Part shown: one piece after another, positions 8,829 through 18,834 of the stretch | Layout of the letters: every line of letters begins with the position of its first letter | How positions within the stretch are numbered: the first letter of the stretch is position 1 | Assembly (NCBI GenBank): GCA_032718475.1 | Contig: JAUCBJ010000544.1 | Coordinates: forward strand, 1 to 40,851 | Direction: 5' to 3' | DNA: 40,851 bases | Origin: Nemertoderma westbladi | Taxonomy: Eukaryota; Xenacoelomorpha; Nemertodermatida; Nemertodermatidae | Program-made: the position numbers and the translations under genes | The notes under the pieces: model-generated | Told to the model about the DNA's origin: nothing | What the model saw: the letters and a program-made list of their open reading frames with translations, nothing else | Database searches by the model: none

Positions 8829-11800
8829 GCCCGCGTATATAGTTACACATTATAATATCGCCCGCGTATAAAGTTACACATTATATATCGCCCGCGTATA
8901 AAGTTACACATTATATATCGCCCGCGTATAAAGTTACACATTATATATCAGCCCGCGTATAAAGTTACACATTATATAACAGCCTGCGTATAAAGTTACA
9001 CATTATATATCGCCCGCGTATAAAGTAACACATTATATATCAGCCCGCGTATAAAGTTACACATTATATATCAGCCCGCGTATAAAGTTACACATTATAT
9101 AACAGCCTGCGTATAAAGTTACACATTATATATCGCCCGCGTATAAAGTTACACATTATATATCGCCCGCGTATAAAGTTACACATTATATAACAGCCCG
9201 CGTATAAAGTTACACATTATATATCACCCGCGTATAAAGTTACACATTATATAACAGCCCGCGTATAAAGTTACACATTATATATCAGCCCGCGTATAAA
9301 GTTACACATTATATATCGCCCGCGTATAAAGTTACACATTATATATCGCCCGCGTATAAAGTTACACATTATATATCAGCCCGCGTATAAAGTTACACAT
9401 TATATAACAGCCTGCGTATAAAGTTACACATTATATATCGCCCGCGTATAAAGTTACACATTATATATCAGCCCGCGTATAAAGTTACACATTATATATC
9501 AGCCCGCGTATAAAGTTACACATTATATAACAGCCTGCGTATAAAGTTACACATTATATATCAGCCCGCGTATAAAGTTACACATTATATAACAGCCCGC
9601 GTATAAAGTTACACATTATATAACAGCCCGCGTATAAAGTTACACATTATATATCGCCCGCGTATAAAGTTACACATTATATAACAGCCCGCGTATAAAG
9701 TTACACATTATATAACAGCCCGCGTATAAAGTTACACATTATATATCAGCCCGCGTATAAAGTTACACATTATATATCAGCCCGCGTATAAAGTTACACA
9801 TTATATATCGCCCGCGTATAAAGTTACACATTATATAACAGCCCGCGTATAAAGTTACACATTATATATCGCCCGCGTATAAAGTTACACATTATATAAC
9901 AGCCCGCGTATAAAGTTACACATTATATATCAGCCCGTGTATAAAGTTACACATTATATATCGCCCGTGTATAAAGTTACACATTATATAACAGCCCGCG
10001 TATAAAGTTACACATTATATAACAGCCCGCGTATAAAGTTACACATTATATATCAGCCCGCGTATAAAGTTACACATTATATAACAGCCCGCGTATAAAG
10101 TTACACATTATATATCGCCCGCGTATAAAGTTACACATTATATATCAGCCCGCGTATAAAGTTACACATTATATATCAGCCCGCGTATAAAGTTACACAT
10201 TATATAACAGCCCGCGTGTAAAGTTACACATTATATATCAGCCCGCGTATAAAGTTACACATTATATATCAGCCCGCATATAAAGTTACACATTATATAT
10301 CGCCCGCGTATAAAGTTACACATTATGTATCAGCCCGTGTATATAGTTACACATTATATATCAGCCCGCGTATAAAGTTACACATTATATATCGCCCGCG
10401 TATAAAGTTACACATTATATATCGCCCGCGTATAAAGTTACACATTATATATCAGCCCGCGTATAAAGTTACACATTATATATCGCCCGAGTATAAAGTT
10501 ACACATTATATATCGCCCGCGTATAAAGTTACACATTATATATCAGCCCGCGTATAAAGTTACACATTATATATCAGCCCGCGTATAAAGTTACACATTA
10601 TATATCGCCCGCATATAAAGTTACACATTATATGTCAGCCCGCGTATAAAGTTACACATTATATATCAGCCCGCGTATAAAGTTACACATTATATATCAG
10701 CCCGCGTATAAAGTTACACATTATATATCAGCCCGCGTATAAAGTTACACATTATATATCAGCCTGCGTATAAAGTTACACATTATATATCGCCCGCGTA
10801 TAAAGTTACACATTATATATCGCCCGCGTATAAAGTTACACATTATATATCAGCCCGCGTATAAAGTTACACATTATATATCAGCCCGCGTATAAAGTTA
10901 CACATTATATATCGCCCGCGTATAAAGTTACACATTATATATCAGCCCGCGTATAAAGTTACACATTATATATCGCCCGCGTATAAAGTTACACATTATA
11001 TATCAGCCCGCGTATAAAGTTACACATTATATATCAGCCCGCGTATAAAGTTACACATTATATATCGCCCGCCTATAAAGTTACACATTATATAACAGCC
11101 CGCGTATAAAGTTACATATTATATATCGCCCGCGTATAAAGTTACACATTATATATCAGCCCGCGTATAAAGTTACACATTATATATCAGCCCGCGTATA
11201 AAGTTGCACATTATATATCGCCCGCGTATAAAGTTACACATTATATATCAGCCCGCATATAAAGTTACACATTATATGTCAGACCACGTATAAAGTTACA
11301 CATTATATATCGCCCGCGTATAAAGTTACACATTATATATCAGCCCGCGTATAAAGTTACACATTATATATCAGCCCGCGTATAAAGTTACACATTATAT
11401 ATCACCCGCGTATAAAGTTACACATTATATATCAGCCCGCGTATAAAGTTACACATTATATATCGCCCGCGTATAAAGTTACACATTATATATCAGCCCG
11501 CGTATAAAGTTACACATTATATATCAGCCCGCGTATAAAGTTACACATTATATATCGCCCGCGTATAAAGTTACACATTATATAACAGCCCGCGTATAAA
11601 GTTACACATTATATATCGCCCGCGTATAAAGTTACACATTATATATCAGCCCGCGTATAAAGTTACACATTATATATCAGCCCGCGTATAAAGTTACACA
11701 TTATATATCGCCCGCGTATAAAGTTACACATTATATATCAGCCCGCGTATAAAGTTACACATTATATGTCAGACCGCGTATAAAGTTACACATTATATAT

Positions 11801-11832
11801 CGCCCGCGTATAAAGTCACACATTATATATCA
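8829..11832. repeat. Tandem array of 30/31 bp units
   Basis: About 3 kb, close to 100 copies, of a unit built on CCCGCGTATAAAGTTACACA followed by TTATATAT. Units differ mainly at the joint, which is ATATCG, ATATCA+G or ATAACA+G before CCC, so unit length alternates between 30 and 31. The array ends about 40 bp before the splice acceptor of the ST13 exon. It therefore probably lies in the last intron of that gene. Confidence 0.95.
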
Positions 11833-11870
11833 TATTCTTCGATTAATAACTATTTATCTTTTACTTTTAG

Positions 11871-12098
11871 GATCCCGACGTCCAGGCCGCTATGGCTGAT
11901 ATGCAAGGCAACCCGGCCAACTTACAGAAACATTTAAGTAACCCCAAGGTTATGAAGGTAATGCAAGCGCTTCAATCGAAGATGGGTGGAGGAGGAGGGG
12001 GTTTCCCTATGGGAGGAGGTGGAGGAATGGGAGGGGCTGGGGGATTCCCAGGTGCTCCGCCCCCCTCCGCCGGACCCACTGCAGACGACTTGGATTAA
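11871..12098 (+). CDS. ST13: ST13 / Hsc70-interacting protein (Hip), last exon
   Basis: Hip is a cytosolic co-chaperone that binds the Hsp70 ATPase domain and slows ADP release. The polypyrimidine tract and acceptor ATCTTTTACTTTTAG end at 11870. The exon opens with DPDVQAAMADMQGNPANLQ and KHLSNPKVMKVMQALQSKMG, the DP-rich STI1 domain at the Hip C-terminus (family DPEVMVAFQDVAQNPANM and [20 protein letters not shown]). A Gly/Met/Phe/Pro-rich tail follows, then acidic DDLD and TAA at 12096-12098. In vertebrates the GGMP repeats precede the STI1 domain; here a Gly-rich tail follows it. The earlier exons (TPR domain) are not recognisable in this window. STIP1 is less likely because its last DP repeat differs. 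Confidence 0.82.
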   Translation, partial: DPDVQAAMADMQGNPANLQKHLSNPKVMKVMQALQSKMGGGGGGFPMGGGGGMGGAGGFPGAPPPSAGPTADDLD

Positions 12099-12706
12099 GT
12101 TCCGACTGAACGCTCCACGTTATTATGTTCCATTGGATTTAGTAGAAATGCCTGCCAATCGAACCTATTTCATACCTTTTGACATCAGCTAAAGTTACCA
12201 TGTTCAGTTCTGTTACCATGGTTACTTAGTTTAATTTGTTTAGAATTTTCCCATCTATAAGATCGCTTTATTTGTTTTAGGTTTAAATATAATTTTGGAT
12301 TTTAACTTTTTGGGCAGCAATACAATAATTTCGATAACTTACGAGCTACCAATGTGCACCCAGGACATTTAGTCAATTAATTGGGGAACTCTAGGTAAAT
12401 AGTGAAATTATATTAACTTTTAAGTCCCTGTTGGTAGTTACTTTGTTTAAACGATATCCATTAAGTAAGTGACATTTAGGTTTTAAATTGTAGGATATAA
12501 TAATATTGGGGGAGGTGTTTACTTTATAACATTGAGTTACTGGACTATTGTTTACTTGTATGTATTTACTGTATTACGTATTATTTGGTCTAACTTCTGT
12601 GCTCTATTATTGTCACTATACTTGCTATAATACAATACAATACGAACTATTCAAGTATTTCTAGAAGTCAACAATTGTTTTAAAATTGTTAACCTCGTAC
12701 TTTATA
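12099..12706 (+). other. Probable ST13 3' UTR and downstream sequence
   Basis: A/T-rich, no open frame and no repeat. I find no canonical AATAAA; a weaker AATATAA occurs near 12287 and AATACAATACAATA near 12630. The transcript end cannot be placed. Confidence 0.4.
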
Positions 12707-13062
12707 GTTGTGCCGCAGGTATTGGTTGGTATTAGTTGTGCCGCGGGTATTGGTTGGTATTAGTTGTGCCGCGGCTATTGGTTGGTATTAGTTGTGCCGC
12801 GGGTATTGGTTGGTATTAGTTGTGCCGCGGGTATTGGTTGGTATTAGTTGTGCCGCGGGTATTGGTTGGTATATGTTGTGCCGCGGGTATTGGTTGGTAT
12901 ATGTTGTGCCGCGGGTATTGTTTGGTATTAGTTGTGCCGCGGGTATTGGTTGGTATTAATTGTGCCGCAGGTATTGGTTGGTATTAATTGTGCCGCAGGT
13001 ATTGGTTGGTATTAATTGTGCCGCAGGTATTGGTTGGTATTAATTGTGCCGCGGGTATTGGT
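12707..13062. repeat. Tandem array of 28 bp units
   Basis: About 13 head-to-tail copies of AGTTGTGCCGCGGGTATTGG + TTGGTATT. Edge copies carry CAGG for CGGG, and two inner copies read ATATGTTG. It lies between ST13 and the 3' end of a LINE. Confidence 0.95.
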
Positions 13063-13491
13063 TTCCATGTGGCACCTTCTCTCAGAGTTAGACGTTGACA
13101 GTTTAGTTTATGAGGTACTACTACTACTACTAGGATAGGCATGCTGCATTGCAGCTGCATTTTTAAGAATGCTGTGCCGGCTTGTCGACAAAATTGCGCC
13201 AGCCATAACTCCCTGTCACCCATGACATTTGCTAGATAATCCGCATCTTTAAGGCCAGTGTCCTTTAAGATGCATCTCAAGAAAGTCATGGGCTGTCCAC
13301 CAATGAGATACCTCCAATGTTATATTGTATCTGGTTGGAGATGTGTGCATTGTACTTGACACAATGAACCCGGCGTAGCATTCTTGTGAATGTGCCATCC
13401 AGAGATTTGGTTTCCTCAGCGGTTAGAGCCCAGCATGGACTCCCATAGAGGAGTACTGGAACTACTGCTGCTCTAAATAATCGGACCTTAA

Positions 13492-14428
13492 CCCTTTCGG
13501 TACCATGGCACATACGTCTGTTCCATGGGTATTGCGCCCTGACACACACGTCTGTTCCATGACATTTATTCGATTTCTAAGAAGGGAAAATGTTGCTGGA
13601 CTCTTGAGTACATGCTTCTATATGTTAGCGGCGCATTTCAGCTTGTATCTACTGTAATTTAACTACGGTAGGCCTAATGCAGACCTGCTTACAGACCGCC
13701 AGACTTTAGCAATAACAGAATAAGGCAGTACTGCAGTAAGGTAGGCCTAAACTGACTAAACAGCCTAAACAAAAAAGCCTAAACAGACTGACCGACAGAC
13801 AGTCTGGATAGGGTCAAAAGTGAAAACTGACAGCTGAAATCAAAATCCTTCACAAGGAAAACCCCCATAGAGATAATTGTAATTAGCTAATGTGATTCCT
13901 TATATTTCTGACGGACAGACAGACCGACAGACAGAACGACAGACAGTCTGGATAGGGTCAAAAGTGAAAACTGACAGCGGAAATGAAATCCTTGACCAGG
14001 AAAACCCCCATAGAGAGAATTTTAATTAGCTAATGTGATTCCTTTTATTTTCGACGGACAGACAGACAGACCGACAAACAGTCTGCATAGTGTTAAAAGT
14101 GAAAACTAACAGCGGAAATGAAATCCTTGACCAGGAAAACCCCCATAGCGAGAATTTTAATTAGCTAATGTGGTTCCTTATACTTTTGACGGACAGACTG
14201 ACAGACAGACCGACAAACAGACAGTCTGGATAGGGTCAAAAGTGAAAACTGACAGCGGAAATGAAATCCTTGACAAGGAAAACCCCCATATCGAGAATGT
14301 TAATAGATTTTATTCTTTCTAAAGTCTTGACAGACAAACTGACAGAAAGACTGACAGACTTCAGAAATTCATGAATTAGAGTTGGGCAATTGGGGGTTTG
14401 AATAATTTCCAGTTAGGTACCGAAAGGG
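13492..14428. mobile_element. piggyBac-like MITE with perfect 13 bp terminal inverted repeats
   Basis: The left end CCCTTTCGGTACC (13492-13504) and right end GGTACCGAAAGGG (14416-14428) are perfect inverted repeats. The left end is preceded by TTAA (13488-13491), the piggyBac target, and the CCC...GGG ends fit that superfamily. The insertion is inside LINE copy B, where the other copy is continuous. The right TTAA is not intact: about 43 bp (TAGTGCAAAAC...) follow before the LINE resumes. No transposase is encoded; the interior is four tandem copies of a 136-145 bp unit. Confidence 0.7.
13795..14330. repeat. Four tandem copies of a 136-145 bp unit with (GACA)n
   Basis: Copies of GGATAGGGTCAAAAGTGAAA begin near 13806, 13951, 14087 and 14228. 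Each is followed by AACCCCCATAGAGAGAATT and a GACA/GACAGACCGACA microsatellite of variable length. The array forms the interior of the MITE at 13492-14428. Confidence 0.9.
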
Positions 14429-15424
14429 TAGTGCAAAACTAAGGATTTAATTGTTAAAACGATTAATTTCGTTTCCGATTAATTCTATGTGACTTCCAAA
14501 TCCTGGAAAGCCTATTCAAGGCTGCACATGCCTTTCCCTTATGAATTCGAAGGTCCTCACCTGACTTCCGGATCCATGATCCCAGGTTACAGAAGTCATC
14601 CACATGCTCAAGCATACCATCCTTTGAGCTTATGCTCATCCGGTCAGAGACGTGCTGAGGACTTTCAAAGTTAACTGTCAAAATTTTGGTATTTTTGGAG
14701 TTAATAAAAAAACCAACTCTAGAAGCAGCCTGTTCTAATGAGCTGAGGAGCCGTTGGGCTCCCTCTAATGATTCTGAGAGTACTCCTAAGTCATCAGCAA
14801 AGTCTAGATCAGTTAGGTACTTGGCAGGATTTCCTCGACTTCTGGAGCCAGTAGGTGGAGTTATCATCACCCCATCATCATTATGATGATCCAAGGACAT
14901 GCGTAGAACATAGTCAACAGCAATTATGAACAAGAATGGTGCAAGTGTGTCTCCCTGGAGGATGCCCCATAACACTTCAAATGGTTCTGTGTCACCGTCA
15001 ACAGTAGACACAAATGTTGTCGAACCATCGTATACTGATCTGATTGCTGCAATAATTTCATCAGGAATCCCATATAATGAAAGTATGCAGAAACATACGT
15101 GAGCAAGAGGAGACTGAATCAAAGGCCTTGAAGAAGTCAAACAAAGATAACAGCCAGATGCCTGTCTTTCTTTTTTGATAACTCTTCAATTATCCTTCTA
15201 AGTGCCAAAATGGGCTCCATGGTCCCACGACCTTTACAGAACCCATTCTAATTTCCACGGAGCAGTCTCTCAATGGGATCCCTGATGCGATTTAATAGAA
15301 TTCTATTGTATAGCTTTGCAGCAATCGAGATCAATGAGATTCCCCGAAAAGAACCGTAGAGTGTTAGGTTGCCCTTCTTGGGAACTGGCACCAACTTATT
15401 TGTTTTCATTTCTTGTGGGACTCT

Positions 15425-15735
15425 CCTGTGGGAATCTAGCTATCATCATTTATAAATACATAATGTAGGTACATAGGTACATACAATAGCACCCATATGT
15501 TGTAGGTGGTAGAATGACGGCATTCTGGAGTCGTTCTGCGGACTCCATAGATATAATTGTTAGGTCTACCTTGATATTTATATACATGTCTGAATTGGCC
15601 GCTTGCGCCGTTATTTGTTGACAGCACCACACACAGATATACACGTTCGTGGTGCCTTCGCGCAGCACGAGGCTCAGTTATCAGATACAGATTAAAATTG
15701 AGCGACTGTATCCCAAAATCGGCATTTAAGAAGTT
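15425..15735. other. Spacer between LINE copy B and the hammerhead-bearing repeat
   Basis: No gene or clear repeat seen. Short open frames here show no family motif. Confidence 0.4.
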
Positions 15736-15783
15736 TAATATAATGGGTTTGTTCAGAAGTGGAAAAAATGAGAGCGCGTCACC

Positions 15784-15868
15784 GGGGGTTGAACCAGCCC
15801 TATATGTACGTTTCGGCCTACCAGGCCTCATCAGTAGCGCTAACCAGCTCAGCCACTAGCCCCTGACA
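15784..15868 (-). repeat. tRNA-like (SINE-type) Pol III promoter overlapping the hammerhead
   Basis: On the minus strand TGGCTGAGCTGG (15855-15844) resembles an A box and GGTTCAACCCC (15795-15785) a B box (GGTTCRANNCC). They lie about 50 nt apart as in tRNA-derived SINEs. The ribozyme core replaces the anticodon region. No intact cloverleaf forms, so this is not a working tRNA. Confidence 0.5.
15790..15855 (-). ncRNA. Hammerhead ribozyme (type I topology)
   Basis: Minus strand, 5' to 3'. The stem I strand is GGTTAGCGCTA (15845-15835) and core box 1 is CTGATGA (15834-15828). Stem II is GGCC-TGGTA-GGCC (15827-15815) and core box 2 is GAAA (15814-15811). A short closed stem III CGTACAT and the cleavage triplet ATA follow, ending at 15803. 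The 3' stem I strand TAGGGCTGGTT (15802-15792) pairs with the 5' strand through six Watson-Crick and four G-U pairs with one G-G mismatch. All conserved core bases are present. The predicted cut lies between 15803 and 15802. Stem III is weak (one C-A mismatch), as in other small animal type I hammerheads thought to act as dimers. Confidence 0.75.
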
Positions 15869-16285
15869 CTCACAGTCCCACCTAATCCACTTCTATTGAA
15901 CGGGCAGTCTTAAGTTGCATATATTCTATCTCTAACAGCGGACCTAACGGCCTCAAGTATGCTAGAGTGAAACAGGAGGGAAGTACAAATAAATAAATAT
16001 TCAGCTCGAGTAAACCCATTATATTACACCTTTAATTACAGTTGCAACAGCTCATCTCCAATTTATTTAATTTAAGAAGTTTAACCAAACCGCCAATAAG
16101 AATAAATCAAAGAAGAGAGAAAAGTTCCCCCCTTCAAACCCCTCTTAATCTGCACGTCTGCTGGACTGCGCCAAAACCCCAACCAGAGAGGAGGACAGAC
16201 CAGGCGCACAGAGGAGGAATGAAAGGCAGAGGTATTAACAGGAAATTTGTGTTTTAAATTTTAGCCGTATAGGCGACCCAATTCT

Positions 16286-16421
16286 CCCATGTGAAGTTTC
16301 CCAGGATTCCCATTCCCAGCGAAAAAAAAAACATCGAAAAGGAATTTAGCCCATTCACTACCATTAGGCAACTTCGTATTTTCGACCATCTTCCCAAACA
16401 GTCTGGGAAACTTCACATGGG
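16286..16421. mobile_element. Small fold-back element with perfect 18 bp inverted repeats
   Basis: CCCATGTGAAGTTTCCCA (16286-16303) is exactly complementary to TGGGAAACTTCACATGGG (16404-16421). A related copy, AGGAAAGTTCACATGGG (20775-20791), lies just past the far end of the second minisatellite array. The whole 16.3-20.8 kb block may therefore be bounded by these ends. Possible MITE; the superfamily cannot be told. Confidence 0.55.
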
Positions 16422-16504
16422 GGTATTTTTGTATTCACGTGCTGCGCGATGTCCTCTTTTTTTGAGGGAGGATGGTCTGTTGATCAGTCGGTCGGACGGT
16501 GAGT

Positions 16505-17785
16505 GAGAAGGTGGGTGGGTGGGAAGGGTGGGTGGGTTAAGATGGGAATGTGGGTGGATGGGAATGCGGGAAGGTGGATGGGAATGTGGGAAGGTGTGTG
16601 TGAATGTAGGAAGACGGGAATGTGGGAAGGTGGGTGGGAGTGAGGAATACGGGAATGTGGGAAGGTGTGTGGGAATGTAGGAAGATGGGAATGTGGGAAG
16701 GTGGATGGGAATAAAGGAAGATGGGAATGTGGGAAGGTAGATGGGAATGTGGGAAGGTGGGTGGGAATGAGGAATACGGGAATGTGGGAAGATGGGACGG
16801 TGGATGGGAATGTAGGAAGATGGGAAGGTGGATGGGAATTTGGAAGGAGGGTGGGAATGTAGGAAGACGGGAATGTGGGAAGGTGGGTGGGAGTGAGGAA
16901 TACGGGAATGTGGGAAGGTGGATGGGAATGTGGGAAGGTGTGTGGGAATGTAGGAAGATGGGAATGTGGGAAGATAGGAATGTGGGAAGGTGGATGGGAA
17001 TAAAGGAAGATGGGAATGTGGGAAGATGGGAATGTGGGAAGGTAGATGGGAATGTGGGAAGGTGGGTGGGAATGAGGAATACGGGAATGTGGGAAGGTGG
17101 ATGGGAATGTAGGAAGATGGGAAGGTGGATGGGAATTTGGAAGGAGGATGGGAATGTAGGAAGACGGGAATGTGGGAAGGTGGGTGGGAGTGAGGAATAC
17201 GGGAATGTGGGAAGGTGGATGGGAATGTGGGAAGGTGTGTGGGAATGTAGGAAGATGGGAATGTGGGAAGATAGGAATGTGGGAAGGTGGATGGGAATAA
17301 AGGAAGATGGGAATGTGGGAAGGTAGATGGGAATGTGGGAAGGTGAGTGGGAATGAGGAATACGGGAATGTGGGAAGGTGGATGGGAATGTAGGAAGATG
17401 GGATGGTGGATGGGAATTTGGAAGGAGGATGGGAATGTAGGAAGATGGGAATGTGGGAAGGTGGATGGGAAGGTGGGTGGGAATGTGGGAAGGTGGATGG
17501 GAATGTGGGAAGGTGGGTGGGAATGTGGCAAGATGGGAATGTGGATGGGAATGTAGGAAGATGGGAATGTGGGAAGGTGGATGGGAATGTAGGAAGATGG
17601 GAATGTGGGAAGGTGGATGGGAATGTAGGAAGATGGGAATGTGGGAAGGTGGATGGGAATGTAGGAAGATGGGAATGTAGGAAGATGGGAATGTGGGAAG
17701 GAGGATGGGAATTTGGAAGGAGGATGGGAATGTAGGAAGATGGGAATGTGGGAAGGTGGATGGGAATGTAGGAAGATGTGAATAA
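16505..17785. repeat. G-rich minisatellite array (orientation 1)
   Basis: About 1.3 kb of degenerate 16-18 bp units such as GGGAATGTGGGAAGATG and GGGAATGTGGGAAGGTGGAT. Local blocks are duplicated (for example, 16620-16990 closely resembles 17040-17330). The same unit recurs in opposite orientation at 18835-20655. Long open frames on both strands (up to 509 codons, minus) are by-products of the repeat. Confidence 0.95.
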
Positions 17786-17811
17786 CAATGTATATTGTTT
17801 GGATAGAAAAG

Positions 17812-18064
17812 CCCGTTGCTGTACTACTACTATTACTACTAGGTCGAGCGAACTCGGACAGTGGAAATGAGATCCTTCCAGGCTTCCCGATTCTCCATAG
17901 TTGTCGCAATTTCGTTTCTCCCAATTTCAGTATCCCTTTCAAGTTGATCTATATATGTTATGGCAGGTCGTCCACGACTACGCTTTCCATGAGTTGGTTG
18001 CCAGAAAAGTAGATCTGGTATGACCTCGTCTTTAATTCGCCAGCAGTGCCCATTGAATCTTAAT
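17812..18064 (-). pseudogene. LINE 3' end, second family, with (TAG)n tail
   Basis: The minus strand reads LLFWQPTHGKRSRGRPAITY and IDQLERDTEIGRNEIATTME, the C-terminal end of an RTE-like LINE polyprotein. The homologous part of the 38.6 kb LINE reads LVLWQPHGVNKHGGQPMTF. The tail is TAGTAGTAATAGTAGTAG (reverse of 17821-17841). Only about 250 bp is kept. Confidence 0.75.
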
Positions 18065-18065
18065 C

Positions 18066-18313
18066 TGGGAGACTTTAATGCAAGTCTGCATCAATCACCT
18101 ACATCGCCCTGGGTCTATAGCAATAGTGTCAACCGAAATTCCGTCCATCTTCAGGATTTTATTTCTGGAAATGGATTGTTTTCGGCTGGAACCCAGTTCA
18201 AGAAGCGAACTGGAAAGCTATGGACTCATAGTGGACCCAGTGGTCACAAGTCCCAGATAGACCATATTCTGTTTCGTAGGAAGTACAGGAGCTCTATACA
18301 AGACTGTACAGAC
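18066..18313 (+). pseudogene. LINE endonuclease fragment (first family)
   Basis: Nearly identical to 36380-36627 of the larger LINE. It reads LGDFNASLHQSPTSPWVYSN and SGHKSQIDHILFRRKYRSS, the GDFN and (I/V)DHI motifs of an AP-type endonuclease. It abuts the preceding LINE end head to head, so the junction is a chimera of two LINE pieces in opposite orientation. Confidence 0.85.
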
Positions 18314-18330
18314 AACCTGCTCCTTTCTCT

Positions 18331-18828
18331 CAATTGGTAACAATATCATTTATTGTTTGGGTTAGAAAAGCCCGCCTCTGTAACGTGCTCCATTCCCTCA
18401 ATTGGTAACAATATCGTTTATTGTTTTGGTTAGAAAATCCCGCCACTGTAATCTGCTCTTCTCCCTCAAGTGGTAACAATATCGTTTATTGTTTTGGTTA
18501 GAAAAGCCCGCCTCTGTAACCTGCTCCTTTCCCTTGATTGGTAGGCAACAACATCGTTTATTGTTTTGTTTACAAAAGCCCTCCTCTGTAACCTGCTCTT
18601 TTCCCTTAATTGGTAACGATATCGTTTATTGTTTTGGTTAGAAAAGCCCGCCTCTGTAACCTGCTCCTTTCCCTCAATTGGTAACAATATCGTTTATTGT
18701 TTTGGTTAGAAAACCCCGCCTCTGTAACCTGCTCCTAACACTCAATTGGTAACAATATCGTTTATTGTTTGGTTAGAAAAGCCCGCCTCTGTAACCTGCT
18801 CCTTTCCCTCTATTGGTAGGTAAAAATA
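18331..18828. repeat. Tandem array of about 68 bp units
   Basis: Seven or so copies of a unit with GGTAACAATATCGTTTATTG, then GGTTAGAAAAGCCCGCCTCTG, then TAACCTGCTCCTTTCCCTC. A diverged half-unit (AACAATGTATATTGTTTGG, 17785-17803) precedes the LINE fragments, so these inserted into, or were captured with, this array. Confidence 0.9.
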
Positions 18829-18834
18829 ACGCCT

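Larger units (their letters stand above)
13116..15424 (-). mobile_element. RTE-like LINE copy B, 5'-truncated and interrupted by a MITE
   Basis: The minus strand matches the LINE at 37.45-38.9 kb nearly base for base. The RT part (15140-14472) contains GILQGDTLAPFLFIIAVDYV, the YLTDLDFADDLGVLSESLEG catalytic motif and INSKNTKIL. The C-terminal part (13491-13140) contains KVRLFRAAVVPVLLYGSPCW. It ends in a (TAG)n tail (plus-strand TACTACTACTACTAG at 13116-13130). Homology starts abruptly at 15424, a typical LINE 5' truncation. A 937 bp insertion plus about 43 bp of scrambled flank (13492-14471) splits it. Several frameshifts and stops show it is dead. Confidence 0.88.
15736..16026. repeat. Repeat unit bounded by 15 bp perfect inverted repeats, holding the hammerhead
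   Basis: TAATATAATGGGTTT (15736-15750) and its exact complement AAACCCATTATATTA (16012-16026) flank 261 bp. Inside, a second inverted pair, GTTCAGAAGTGG (15751-15762) and CCACTTCTATTGAAC (about 15891-15905), encloses the ribozyme/tRNA-like core. It may be a small non-autonomous mobile element; the family is not known to me. Confidence 0.55.

Noticed and set aside
8829-11832. CRISPR-like array
   Set aside because: Direct head-to-tail repeats with no unique spacers, in animal DNA.
15784-15868. Functional nuclear tRNA gene
   Set aside because: A and B box-like motifs exist but no acceptor stem or anticodon arm forms; the middle is a ribozyme core.
16505-17785. Glycine/tryptophan-rich plus-strand proteins (GMWEGGWECRK-like)
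   Set aside because: All six frames of this array give long open frames because the unit lacks stops; repeat artefact.
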